Translations under genes and position numbers: made by a program | The notes under the pieces: generated by a model | Told to the model about the DNA's origin: nothing | Seen by the model: the letters and a program-made list of their open reading frames with translations, nothing else | Databases searched by the model: none | Source: Aaosphaeria pasadenensis | Lineage: Eukaryota > Ascomycota > Dothideomycetes > Pleosporales | Reading direction: 5' to 3' | Assembly (NCBI GenBank): GCA_022813625.1 | Contig: JAKLMB010000031.1 | Location: 186,001-250,000 of the forward strand | Length of the DNA stretch: 64,000 nucleotides | In this document: positions 45,689-57,744 of the stretch, piece by piece | How the letters are laid out: every line of letters begins with the position of its first letter | How positions within the stretch are numbered: the stretch's first letter is position 1

Positions 45689-48600
45689 ATGAGCAAACGA
45701 TCGGGAAAGTCGCATGCGAGCAGTGCTCGAGCTGCCACCAGCACATTCGGGTCAGGACTCGGTTCATCAACGTCTTCGGCATTTGGCACAAGTTCCTCTC
45801 AACTGTCATATATCGCGGAGCCGCCAGATCTTTCTTCGATTTCCGACCCCAATGTCGTCGTTTATTTCCGCAATCTCTCAAAGAAGGACAGCACAACCAA
45901 AGCAAAAGCATTGGAGGACATACAGGCATATATATCAACACTGCAAGAACCAGTCGAAGATGGAATCTTAGAGGCTTGGGTAAGCTCTGGAAATTTGCTC
46001 AGATGTATCAAAGCAATAGTAATCCTTTCGTCTCGCAGATCAAAACGTTCCCCCGCACCTCCATAGACAATTCCAAAGCCGTCCGTCAGAATGCCCATGC
46101 CCTTCATGGCCTGATCGCTGTCTCCGCGGGGAAGCGATTGGCCAAACACATGCCCAAATCAGTCGGAGCATGGCTCTCAGGTCTCTACGATGCGGATCGA
46201 TCCGTGACCGAAGCTACCCAGAACTCCCTCCGACAGGTTTTCAGTACTGCTGAGAAGATACAAAACATCCGGAGAGCATATCAGCAGCCCATTCTAGAAT
46301 ACTGTCGGGACGCTATTGATAAAGAGACAACGCAGACACTGAGTGATGAGCGTACAGTAAGCAAAGACGATGCAGAGGCAAAATACAGCCGAGTCGTGGC
46401 CGCCTGCATCTCTCTAATAGGGAGTTTGATTTCAAATTTGAAAGTAGAGGAATTGTCCAAATTGCAGGCTGAGTACGATTCGCTATTAGGGGACAGTAAG
46501 GTCTGGGCGTTCGCGGCGCATACTGACCCATCAATTCGACGCGCCCTGCACCGCTTCCTCAAGGCATGCATAGCAAAGCAACCTGGTCAGTAATCACATA
46601 TCGTAGCTTCAAAGTAAGTAAGAAATGCTAACCATGGACAGAGTCAGTTGAGAAAAACCTGGACGCTATCAGTAAAGCGTATCTCTCAGTAGCTTTAAAT
46701 TCCGATCAGCTTGGCTCCGCCTACGATTTCGTAGAAGCAGTGGCACATCTCACATCAACATACCCTACAGCATGGACAGACCACTACAAAAGCAAAACCT
46801 CCATCGATCGTAGACTACGACAATGCGTCAAGAAGGGATCACAGTTTGGACCTCCCGAGTATTGGGACCGCGTCGTGGATATCATCAAGAATCTGCCCTC
46901 TGGTGTTGTCCCTCAGAACGGTGCAGATACCGCGGAGTTTTTGAGCGCTTTACATGCTGGCGTTACCCGGAGGGAGGAACCAAGACGTAATCTCGAGTCA
47001 GCTTGGACAGCATATTTGGACATATCAGATTTCGTCATAAAATCTCTACCAGTGGAAGATCGGAGCAAAGTTTTGTCGGAACTCGTCTTGCCGATAATAT
47101 CCCAGTACTTGCGACCTGATCCAGGCGATTCTCAATGGGCTCTTCCACCAAATTCATCTAAACTAGTGCAACGATTGCTCCTTATTGAACGTCTGCCCGA
47201 GACTATAGAGGAAAGCTGGCCTTCATATGTACAAGGCTTCATTGATGATGTTAAAACATCCGCACCCGAACAGTCTAAGGACTATGACCGATCTCAAGGC
47301 GCAATAATTAAGCAAGCATCGAGGTTTGCCACCTTCCAACAGCATGCATCTTCGGCCTCGCCTGCCTTGCGAACTGCATTCGTCGCATCGACTCAGACCA
47401 TAATCACAGAAGCACTTGCTGTTGTGAAAAACAGAAATGGCAAGCCATACGGCGGCGCAGGTGCTGTTGCTGAACTTTTATCTAAAAGCAAGCCATTGCT
47501 TCTCGGGGATGCCACCACAAAAGAGACTCTGGAGAACTTTGTGGAGCATGACATTCCAGAGCTTATATTGTCTCCGTCGTCATCGCAACTGGTTGACATA
47601 TTGTATATTATGTCCGATTCTGAATGCTTCGAGAGTGCCTGGAGTGCTTCCTTGAAGCATGCACTCGCTGCGCCTGATTCACCCGCCAAATCGAAGGCAC
47701 TTGAAACCTTACTCACCTCTTCTAAGATACCATCATCCTTCAATCTAGCTTCTGCAGATGATGACTTGCAGAGTCATATCAAGTCTTCTGTGCGCGCAAC
47801 TCTTCAAGGTGCTCTCGAATGGGATTCGTTCAGTCGCATTCTTCAATCTACAGCAACAATACTATCTTCTGAAACTACAGACGATCTTCTAGCTGCAATG
47901 GCTCAGTCGTTGACTCTGAATGACCAAGTTCAAACATCCTTGCAAGGCTTCCGTCAGTTAGTCAAACACAGTCCGACAGTACTCAAAGATTACATACCGA
48001 CCCCGAACGGATCGGTCCTACTCCGCTCACTTCTGCTTGCCTCCGAATCACCTAACGAGGAAATCGCACAAGAAGCCGCTGCAGTGAACTCTTCGATCCA
48101 GGCCCTTCTGGCTGCGGAATCAGACTCGAAGCAATCTGTCTTCAATGTGATTCAACACGGCCTTGCGAATGCTTCCCAGACATCGGTTTCGGTCGAGACA
48201 TTGGTGGACTTGGCTAAACAATTAGTCAAGCCGGGCGAAGGTTGGGAACACGTCAAGGATGTTTTTCCAAAAGTCGAGCATTGGCAAAACTCGCTGAAGC
48301 CGTTACTGGATCTCGCTCCGAAATCTTCTTTGGCGGTTACAAACCCACTCGCGGGTGCTGTATATCTTGTAGACCAGTCGGGTCCAATTGACGCTGTGAG
48401 GAAACTCGATCGCGACGTAGACGGCTACTCTCCGGCATACCGTACGGCGCAGTACGTGGCGAGACTCCTCAAGAATCGCGACCTGTTTTCACTGGACGTA
48501 CTCCCTCCAGAATTGAAGGATAATCTGGTGCATAACCTGGCGCTTACCTTGCAGCTCTCTGACGACAACCTTGGTCTTGCAGGCTCAAATAACCTTTGGG

Positions 48601-50747
48601 CAATATACAATAGCGACGTAGAGGCCGAAGCGATTTCCTTCCAAGATGATGCTAGAGAACTCATCAAAGAGGTCTTGACTCAACAAGCTCAACATTGGGA
48701 ATCTATGGTCTCATGGGCTTGCACCTTGCTTAGCGCAATAGAGCCTGCAACCTCTGCACGAACGTATTATGAGGCTCGCGTTCGTAGCGAGCTGATTTCG
48801 AAAGCCATCGAAATTCATGGTTGGAACACATCGGATACAGCCGAGATGCAGGAACAGCTTAAGATATTCCGACGAGCAAAGAACGTGTTTGCGCTTGTAG
48901 GATTTCTTAACGCTTTCAAAGAACCGCTTACAGCATCCAAGGCCTGTGAGCGGATGTGCAATGAGCTAGTCGCCGATCTCACCGGCTTGCAGATTGATGC
49001 AAAGCCTCAGGAAGGACTCCTTCAGTTGGTTTTGCTCAACTCCCTGTTATACGGTCAGGAAGACATTGCTCAATGCATTGCGAAACAGCGAGTCATCTTC
49101 TTTGTCAAGCACGTTGTGCCGTGGTTGCAAGAACCTGGAACGCCACTGGCTATTCGCGCGGAGCTCTGTCGAGTTTTGGCTATCTGCTTACCATTGATGG
49201 GCGATATCTACGGCGAGCATTGGGACGATATTCTTAGTACTCTAGCTGCTAGCTGGATGAAGATGACAGAAGTGGAGGAAAATGAGTCTGGCATGGACAG
49301 GTAGGTTATCTGTCTCTACAGCCCGCACAATTTCATGCTGACATATTATAGTCCTGTACCTTACGCACATGGCTCTCTGAAACTATTGGCCCAGTTGCGA
49401 ATACTCGCCGAGTCCGAAGACTCAAGTGACGATTTGTCTGATGCCTGGAAAGAGACGGAATCCAGGGTTGCTGCTGGACTCCTCAATCTGCTCAAGCACT
49501 CCCAGCATTTCCCCGACGAGTTTCACCAACCTCTAAAGATCGTGAACGATGTCCTTGCCAGACAAATTTCCAAGGTCCCATTTGAGCATCTCGAGTCTAC
49601 CGAGGAGTTGTTTCCGCTACTCTATGTTGAGTCGCAACCTGTGCAACAGTCAGCTTTCGATATTCTGCACAAGCAAATTCCGGCACTTCAAGAACAGATC
49701 TCTATTGATGCCGCGCTTGACAAGAGCACAGCTCGATTGCCAGAGGAGTTGCTTTCCCTGATCCTTGAGGCACCGACTGTAGCCGCACTTGCTGACGCGG
49801 ACTTTGAACGGAGCATACCCTTACCTCTCAGAGGTTATTTATTGAGTTGGCTCTTGGTTTTCGACCACCTCGAACATGCTGTAAGTAAATCTCCATGATT
49901 CCATTGCAAGCGCTAACGATTTTCGTAGTCATTCAAAGTCAAAAACGATTATATCGATCACCTCAAGGAGTATGATTATCTACCTGGTCTCCTCAACTTC
50001 ACGTTTGACTTCCTGGGTCATGCGCAGAGCAAACCAGTCGATGTCTCGAAATTCGACGTCACGTCGTACACGCCTGATCTCGAAACACCACGGAAAGACA
50101 CCCAATGGTTGTTGTCACATCTTTACTTTCTCTGCCTTCGACATATCTCTTCACTTACGAGGTCCTGGTGGATTGGATCAAAATCCCGTGCCATCGCTGC
50201 CACTTTAGAGCCATGGACCGAGAAGTACATATCACCACCTGTCATCTCGGGTGCCTTCAAATCCGTCTCAGAATGGAACGCTGCACAAATTGAGTCTGAC
50301 CCTGACTCTCCTTTCACTGTCAAGGTATCTCCTCGCGCTCGCGAGATCATCGCGTCATACTTGGTCGACGAGCAAATCATGTCCATCCGGATCTCGCTCC
50401 CAGCTGCCTTCCCTCTTGCTAATGTGCAGATCGAGGGCATCAACCGTGTCGCCATCAAAGAACAGAAATGGCAATCCTATCTTCGTATTTCACTAGGAGC
50501 TATCACCATTTTCAACGGTTCACTGATCGATGCATTGACGACGTTCAAGCGTAACGTCGATGGCGTGCTCGAAGGTCAAGTCGAGTGCGCGATTTGCTAC
50601 AGCATTGTAGGAAGCGACAAGAAACTCCCAGACAAGAAATGCTTGGTTTGCAAGAACATATTCCACGGTTCCTGCTTGTTCAAATGGTTCAAGACGAGTA
50701 GCAGCAGCTCTTGCCCGCTTTGCAGAAACCCTTTCACCTACGGCTAA
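45689..50747 (+). CDS. LTN1: E3 ubiquitin ligase listerin (ribosome quality control)
   Basis: Listerin ubiquitylates nascent chains stuck on 60S ribosomes. Exons 45689-45979, 46039-46585, 46642-49300, 49352-49880 and 49929-50747 (introns 48-59 nt) encode 1614 residues, near the family norm of about 1560-1770. The N-terminal block IAEPPDLSSISDPNVVVYFRNLSKKDSTTKAKALEDI is the conserved listerin start that contacts the ribosome. The middle is a long helical HEAT-like array. The C-terminus is a RING: CAICYS, CLVCKNIFHGSCL, CPLCRNPF, with eight metal ligands in the variant C4HC3/RING-CH order. All exon joins keep frame. Confidence 0.95.
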
Positions 50748-51229
50748 GCTTGTTCTTCGATTCTTGGCCGCATATCGTGGAATTGAGGGAGAAGAGAGAT
50801 ATACATCCGTGTCTAAGTAGTGAACAAGGAAAAAAATTAGTATATAAACATCCATCAAAGTGTAGCATAAAGCGATGGCTCTGTGTGGATCTGTGCTTCA
50901 CTTTCTTCCAAATCATGTTGGGTGTCGAGTAATATCCGTGTGATTACACTTGTGTGACTGCAAAGATCGAAACGGGAGGTGAAGCCAGGTATGACCTTCC
51001 ATGGTACTACCGATCTCTCTATCCTCCTTCACTGGTCCTATCCTAGTAATCGCACGGTATTTTGAGGTGCAAAAAGATGAATCATAGAGGCATCAGCGAT
51101 CTTGCGCTACGCTCCTGCCCTTTACAGTGGTCATTATAAACACCTCCACTCTCCATCCCGCTCTTGTCCCTCAACACAACTCAACCTTCTCCCGTGAAAT
51201 CGAAAACTCACTCACAAATTCACGCTGCA
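50748..51229. other. Intergenic region before the secreted-protein gene
   Basis: LTN1 3' UTR, then the promoter of the next gene with a TATA box at 51135-51140. Confidence 0.5.
51135..51140 (+). promoter_or_regulatory. TATA box of the secreted-protein gene
   Basis: TATAAA, 90 bp upstream of the ATG at 51230. Confidence 0.55.
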
Positions 51230-52245
51230 ATGTTTCACAAAGCAATCATTCTGACTGGCCTTCTCGCCACGACAGTCCTCGGCAGTCCTATTGTGGCCAA
51301 CGTGCGAAATACCAATCGTCTTGACAAACCCGTCCTCTCTCCTCAACTCCCAGACCTGAGCAAAGGACTTGAGGCCAACCTCAACTTCGCTTACGGAGAG
51401 ATCGCCCGCTGGGTGACACATGGCTATGAAGGCAATCCTCGCACCAACGAAGTCTGTCAATCTTACTGGAAGAACAATCACCTCGCGTGGGAAGACTTGT
51501 GGCATTTCAATGCCACTTACAGGGACTGCCTCGCCATGAGCTGGAACGGATGCTTTCACTCCAAAGCCGAGCTAGAGTGAGTGAATTCCATCCATGTACC
51601 ATCATAACTTGAATATACTGACTATCCGTAATCAGCCCAGAAGACATCTTCCAGATCTGGGGCATGATCCCTGTCCAGATGCGTTCTTACACTCGCCACT
51701 TGATCGTGCTTCCTGTGGAGGCCGAAAACCATAGCCCCAAAAGTAGTGCTGTCTGGAACGATAAAGATGATATCTACATCAAGGGACGCCCCAGCATGCA
51801 CGAATTTCTGGTTGCCGTGGCGAAGTCTGCCGACTTGCATGGCTTCCCAGGAATTAAGGATGCGTATCATAGTAAGTCTCACACCCTGTGATTTCTACCA
51901 ACACCCAAGTTGAGTATCACGTCGTAAATCTTGTACTAAGGGATGTTAGATACTACTGAGTGGCTCGAGGCATACAACAAGGATTCGGCTGTTCCATCAA
52001 CCATCGCACAGATCAGTCAAGCAGAGAATATTGCTGTGCACATTGCCATTGCTCTATTCGATATCCGTGTTCCTGGAGGTATTAGTTCAGTACTCCCCGG
52101 CTGGCGCGACATTGAAAATCAGCGAAAACAAATCATCAAGGCCGCGCACCCCGATCTATTCGGACTTCACGACGCTCCCAAATCACGGGAGCTTCAGTGC
52201 AATGTGACGGATCGGAGGCCCAACAGCCCATGGGTGATCTTGTGA
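51230..52245 (+). CDS. Secreted protein of unknown function
   Basis: I do not recognise the family. Exons 51230-51576, 51636-51871 and 51950-52245 encode 292 residues. There is a clear signal peptide (MFHKAIILTGLLATTVLGS). The mature part is rich in aromatic residues, with blocks ARWVTHGYEG, DLWHFNATYRDC, IFQIWGMIPVQMRSYTRHLIV and GRPSMHEFLVAVAKSADLHG. Four mature cysteines and two N-glycosylation-type sites (NAT, NVT) are visible. A globular secreted enzyme or effector-like protein is possible. I checked for the GHRHDWE motif of NEP1-like proteins; it is absent. The two introns sit at phases 2 and 1. Confidence 0.85.
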
Positions 52246-52475
52246 ACAGACATGGAAATCACAATGATGTTGCGGTATTCGGGACTGGGCTGTTATCTGA
52301 TTGAGCTTGTTTTCTATGGCAGCGGAGATGCTCTACAATGATTCATCTACGTCAATGAAGCAGAGAGGCATTGAAATTGATTACATTCGGCTGAGCTCAA
52401 CACAACTGACTGATAGGAGGACGTAGCGATGCAATATAAGTAGCATGCTAATGAGGAATTCATTTGCTCGGTGAC

Positions 52476-52811
52476 TTATCCAATGATCCGCTTCCAGTTC
52501 TCGTTCGCCTGTTCCCTTTCCCTCTGAATTTCCTTTTCAAACTCCTCCCACAATTCCAAGCACTCCTTCGTCTCCTCTGTTTGAGTACGTGCCTGATGCC
52601 TGCACAATCTCCATGTCCGCCAGAGCAATTGCAAGATCGTGAAAGTGATGACGCCAACCAAGTAAGCCCAGATCGGAATCCCACCAACTGTTTTTTCAGC
52701 CTGGCTCGGCACCGCCGTGAAGTGAGGCAACGTTGCTGTCCGCGTCATTGGGCGTGGTTTCGGAGTCCATAAGGTCGTAGGGAAGATAGGATGAGGTAGC
52801 GTGGCCATTGT
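52476..52811 (-). CDS. Small single-pass membrane protein, unknown
   Basis: Predicted 111-residue protein from the ATG at 52811. Upstream codons are open but do not resemble protein. A Pro/Thr-rich N-terminal part (about 1-40) precedes one hydrophobic helix (about 43-63, IPIWAYLVGVITFTILQLLW). A charged, helical cytosolic tail rich in Glu, Arg and Gln follows. No family is recognised. The TM-plus-coiled-tail layout supports a real gene, but expression evidence would be needed. Confidence 0.55.
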   Translation of the reverse strand, partial: TMATLPHPIFPTTLWTPKPRPMTRTATLPHFTAVPSQAEKTVGGIPIWAYLVGVITFTILQLLWRTWRLCRHQARTQTEETKECLELWEEFEKEIQREREQANENWKRIIG

Positions 52812-53325
52812 GTTTGCCTTCCTTTGATCTTTTTGAAGAGAACGACGTTGCGAGATTGTTTTCGTCGAGGCGTTTCTTGGATGTGTGAGTTGCAGTGCAA
52901 TAGGTATTATGTGATTCTTTGTGCGAGAAGAGGTAAGTAAACAAAGAACGGCAGAAAACGACACTTAAATAGACAAATTCACTTGTTTGCTCCTAATGTG
53001 ATGCATGACCAGCCATCCCGAACCGCCAATATAGCTAAAAGCTACCACCCATCCTATCAGTGGTCTGGCGGTCATGCCGTAACCCTATTCCACACGATGC
53101 GTGCCCATGCGCTATGAGTAGTACCATCGCTGCCGACGTGTGTTGCGTTACAGCAGCTGAATAACATGTTTGCCTCTGCCGATCCGCAATAAAGTACCAC
53201 AAAACACACGTATCCGACTCAAATCTCAGAAACCGATAGCGTTGATACGTTCGTTATTGCTTGCTTGCTCCGACGGGGGGTTGGAAGTAAGTAAGTCACA
53301 GCGGCATTAGATGCCATGCTGTTCC
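52812..53325. other. Intergenic region
   Basis: No coding signal seen; it includes the presumed promoter of the small membrane protein gene and the 3' UTR of the CFEM-like gene. Confidence 0.5.
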
Positions 53326-54756
53326 TTACGCGACCCTCTCGCCCCTCTCAAGCCTGGCCAGATATCTCTCCCAAGTATCCCAGTCCTCCTCTTCCGTCTC
53401 CTTCGCGGCCTCCTCCTTGTTATTTTTTTTGTTCTTCTTAGCGGCGGCCTTCTTCTTGTTCTTGTTGCGTCCACCAGTACCACTGGGTCCAGCACCATTA
53501 GGTCCAGCACCGCCGAGCGGAAATCTCTCCGCCTCGCCAGCCGGGAAGTCATTCCTCCTGACTTCCTGCATCTCAGAAGAAGAACCAGAAGAACCAGAAG
53601 AACCAGAAGAGCCGGAATCAGAGGATGAAGGACGCGTGGGCGGAACCTCATGCGCATTCCTCCACTCCTTGATCATCCTGCGGCGCTCGCAAAACATATG
53701 CACCGCAAACGCGACGATCATCAGAATGGCGGGCGCGACCCCTAGGACCATTATGACTGCCTCGGACGGACCAGTGTCGCAGAAGAATTGTGGTATTTTC
53801 GATGGGTGGAGCATGTAGCACCACTCCAAGTCAGCGGCTGCTGAAGTGGCGACTACGGCTCCCGTTCCCGTTGCCGTTCCAGTTCCATTGACGAAAGAAG
53901 AAGAAGAAGAGGCCATGATGGACGTCATGTTGGAAGTGGGGAAGTACGAAACGCGGGACGCCATGCTGGTGGTCAGCGTCACGGTCGTACCGCCCGTCGT
54001 CACAGTGACGGTTACGGGTGCACTTGCGGACGCCTTCTTGGTGGTCATGGTAAGGGATGGAAGCGGAGTCAAGGTGGGGAGGAAGAAGCCGGTCTTCATG
54101 GCGGTGCTGAAGGGGTTGTCGGGCGCGATGTGCGCGAGGAGACCTTCGCCATCCGGCTTGTCGGTGCAGTTGATGGCGAGGCTGCGGACGATGTTGACGA
54201 AGGCTGTTCACATGAGGGGTTTAATTCAAGTTTTTCTCAGACAGGGCAGATGTCGATATTGCTATCGCTGCTGGGTTTGGGGTTTGGGTTGGCATTCCCG
54301 GGGGATGTGATTCTCTCACTTAGGACGGAACTCCGTCTCAAGTGAAAGACGCACGCGGTTGGGTATGGCAGTTTGGGCAGTTTGGCCGGGCAAGGTAGAC
54401 GGATGGCAGAATAAGACGGAAAAGAAGAAAAAGCTTTTACATACCATTCTGCTGGGCGAGGCTGCAGTTCTGAATGCAAGGCACTGCACCGTTGAGGAAG
54501 ATATCGGCGCGAGGACCCGTCATGCAGGCACAGATGTACTGCTGAGTAGGGCAGTTCTCCCAGATGGAGGGTTTGGCACGGAGGCACGCGTTCTTTTGTG
54601 CTCGTTGTCAGTGTTACAGTGCGGCTGGTAATTGCTGAAGTTGCTCTTCTGGGTAAAGGGCAAAGGGCAAAGGGAAGAGATGGCAGTTGGTAGAGGGAGT
54701 ATAGTTGGAGATGGAGAGATACTTACGACGCACTCGGGGTACCCGACGAGAGACAT
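53326..54756 (-). CDS. CFEM-like eight-cysteine membrane protein without signal peptide
   Basis: Exons 54756-54727 (30 nt), 54592-54445 and 54203-53326, with introns of 134 and 241 nt, give 351 residues. The first 80 residues carry eight cysteines in CFEM-like order (ECV, ACL, NCP, ICAC, PC, NC, INC), including the CAC pair typical of the haem-binding CFEM fold. A Thr/Ser/Val-rich linker follows (about 100-180), then one transmembrane helix (AVIMVLGVAPAILMIVAFAVHMF) and a basic, Lys-rich cytosolic tail with SGS repeats from a (GAAGAACCA)n tract near 53574-53612. The only ATG gives MSLVGYPEC directly, with no signal peptide, although the upstream frame is open without ATG. The TM may act as a reverse signal anchor, or a 5' exon is missing. 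Confidence 0.8.
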
Positions 54757-55546
54757 CTTGGTTGAGAGGAGGAACGAAGAGATTGAGGAGATGGAGAGGA
54801 TGGAGGGGTTGAGAGGTAGATATACTGAGGTCGTAATGAAGAGAACAAGTGAGTGGGTGAGTGGGCGAGGGGTGAGGGTGGTGAAGGTGGCGAGGGTGGA
54901 AGAGAGAAGAGATCAGAGTCTCTCGCTAAGGTAAAGGTAGTGAGAATCTTGAAGCATGATGGATGTAGACTTCTGGGGGGTTTCTTTTTTTGAGAAGAGA
55001 GATGCTGGTTGTTTGATTTCGATGCAGCAGTGAGCAAATGTAGCAGCAGTATGCATGCAAATTGAATTCAATTTGACAGGAACTGTTTGAGATTTGGTCG
55101 GAGTCTTTTTATTCTCATGTAGTCGGTGAATGGGGAGGGGAGAGACTGTTTGCACATATTTATCTGCTTGATTGGCTATTGCATCATGCATCGAACGGGG
55201 ACCGAATGGCACCGTGCAAGAGATGGCTTATGATCGATTGAACGTTTTTCTTTGGCGGTCAGATCAGACCGGTGGTCAGTTGTATCATCTAATGGGCATC
55301 TACACCAATTATCCCTATCGCGAATGATAATGCATCGAGGAGTCCTACAGCCATGCATATATGCCCAAAGGGTGAACAAACAGAATCTTGAAACCGAAAC
55401 TCATTTTTCCAACTCATGAATCAATTATGACGTACGAAGAAGAAGAAATATAGATACGAAATCATCAAAAAAGCCGAAAAAAACAGCAACGCTTTTCTCA
55501 TCCTTCAAAACACCCACTCGCCATAAATCCCATACACATCACATCA
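54757..55546. other. Intergenic region upstream of the CFEM-like gene
   Basis: Purine-rich leader sequence from 54757 to 54930 (CT-rich on the coding strand). No other gene is supported. Confidence 0.5.
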
Positions 55547-56562
55547 TCATCTCGAATCCCCTCTCAACGGCGCAACAGAACTCGCATCATCAAACCTCGT
55601 AACCTCACTAACAGCATACTCCGGCCCGCCAACCGCCGTCCTACCAGCCACGACCTCCTTCTCTCCATCGCGGGCGTAGTTGCTAGATGAACAGACACAA
55701 GGCGCAGACTCGACGTCCCCGTCTGTCGGCTTCCTCCCCCAGATACACACGCTCGCGATGACAAAGGCGAGACATGCTACGACGCCTCCGGCGATGAGAG
55801 CGGCTTTCACTCCGGGCTTGATGGGCGGTGGTGGTGGGGGTGGTGAAGACACTGTTCGTGGGGTGAGGTGAGTTTGGGGCCACTGGGATTCATGCTGTGA
55901 AAGTGGTCGAATTTGCTCGAGCGTGGGCGGTGAGCGCAGTTCTTTGGAGGAGGAGGAGGGTGAAGATGAAGTGATGAATGTTCGAATCGAAGTCCAGGGG
56001 TCATGACTCTTCTGTGTCACTTTCTCGATAGATGCTGGTAAAGGTTCCGATGCCTCAATAGTCGACACCTCTGCTTCTAAGATAGAGTCCACCTGAATCT
56101 TGAGGTAATCATTGAATCGCCCCTCGATGGCTCTGATTGGCCATTGCGTCAGGGAGCACTGGGCTTCAAAAGTCGCGATGAAATCTATCACATAATCTGT
56201 GAGCTACATATTCGCTGGCCTGCATCGTCTTCACTTACTCTCGCGGTCGATGTCGTCTTTACAGCTGTCGAGTAGGCAGTCTGCGAATTCGGCGAAGTAG
56301 AGTCGCACGCCGTTGGGGTGGTGGCAGAAGCCTCGTAGGTCGTCTGCGCAGATGCCGTTTTGTCGGTGGTTTTGGAGACATTTGTTCTGTGATAATCATG
56401 AGCATTTTCTATGTTTTTCTCAGTTGTGCGGGAGGAAGTGGAACGTACTGTGCACTCTGGCAGACTGAGCGCAGAGTTCACTCTCGCGCAGAAGTTGTCT
56501 GCGAAGACGAATTCGAGCAACAACAACCCCGGAAGTGCGAATTTTCGGAGGAATGGGTTCAT
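55547..56562 (-). CDS. Secreted Cys-rich/Pro-rich single-pass membrane protein
   Basis: Exons 56562-56449, 56386-56239 and 56184-55547 (introns 62 and 54 nt) encode 299 residues. The signal peptide is MNPFLRKFALPGLLLLEFVFA. The ectodomain has eight or so cysteines (FCARV, ECT, KCLQ, ICADD, FCHH, DCLLDSC, QCSLT), resembling the layout of fungal Cys-rich extracellular domains but not an exact CFEM match. A Ser/Pro-rich stalk with a PPPPPPP run precedes one transmembrane helix (about 220-243, AALIAGGVVACLAFVIASVCIW) and a short cytosolic tail. An unspliced reading stops early in both introns, which supports this model. A TATA box lies 89 bp upstream. Surface sensor or adhesin is possible; function unknown. 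Confidence 0.82.
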
Positions 56563-56650
56563 TTTCACTTAGTTCTGTTTTCACGAAATGCGACGGGACT
56601 GTGTAGATGGCGACGAAGATACTGATAGACCAAAGGTTTGACGATATCGA

Positions 56651-56657
56651 TTATATA
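56651..56657 (-). promoter_or_regulatory. TATA box of the Cys-rich surface-protein gene
   Basis: TATATAA on the minus strand, 89 bp upstream of the ATG at 56562. Confidence 0.5.
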
Positions 56658-57744
56658 TGGAAGAAGCACATCACCATGCAACATATACTAGCTGCGCCAA
56701 AGCCGGGGAATGGAACGACCAAACAATAATTAGAAAGTCAAAAAAAGCGACCCTTCCTAGCCTGCAAAAGATTGGTGTAACTCTACCCTGCTGCGAACGA
56801 CGGAGGGCAGCACTCCCGTAAGGCAGGGCAGGGCAGGCATTCGATGCAAGGTTCAGCGAAATCTTTGCACGACGTGGGAAACCCTTTTTTTCTCTTTTCT
56901 CTTCACTTTCAGCAGTATGTGATGTGGTGGTTAAGGTTAGTGCCGATGCAGTGTGCCGATGGCCACGAGCGAAAGTGTCGTCGCTGCGTTCCGCTTCCGT
57001 TCCATAAACATGCGGAGGCGCAGTGCGTTCCAAGGGAACGCGTGATGGGTTCCCGTCGTATGGGATGGGAGCACTCCACAACCACAGTGAGGTCTGTTCC
57101 GATAGTTAGGACTGCTGGTGCAGGGCCTGATGTCAGGCCAGCGTCGTTCGTGGATAGATGTTGATCAACTGTCTTGTCCATTTGCGTGTGGCTACACATT
57201 TTAATCAACGATGGTTATTCTGCTGGCTGGTTTTTCTGACTCCTAACACGAGGAACCATCAAATTCACTTCGAGTACAGGCTATGATTCTTCCGCAACTC
57301 TGTGAAGACCGCTGATGTAACCGGATGGGACTACTGCAGAACAAAAGCAACTACACCATATCATCCGAGCAGAGAACTACACTGCCGTCAAAGCATGTAG
57401 TATCCAATATCGTAGCGAAGGTCGCAAAGGAGAGAGAAAAATAGAAGGTTGCGCGCTGCTCCGGCATAAAAACGTCCATTCCAGTGGCAACCCCAACATT
57501 TATTTTTATCGATTTGGTCACACGACGCGTTGGAAGGGAAAAAGGGGACAGCGATCGCCCTTGCTGCATACGACCAATCGGAGTGCAATTTCGATGGACG
57601 AGTAAAGTATACTCATAAAGGAACGTTCGTTGCTTGTCACCATTTGAACAGACAGTCACGTCGGAAGGTCCGAGGGAACAATTCCACCGCATGGTCGCAT
57701 TTCGATTCCTCGACGACGGTGGCATTACTATTTTTTTTCTTTTG
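56658..57744. other. Intergenic region
   Basis: No supported gene. Short open frames at 56671-57164 on both strands have no recognisable content. Confidence 0.5.

Noticed and set aside
51230..52245. NEP1-like (NLP) family identity for the secreted protein
   Set aside because: The diagnostic GHRHDWE heptapeptide is absent and the overall pattern does not match.
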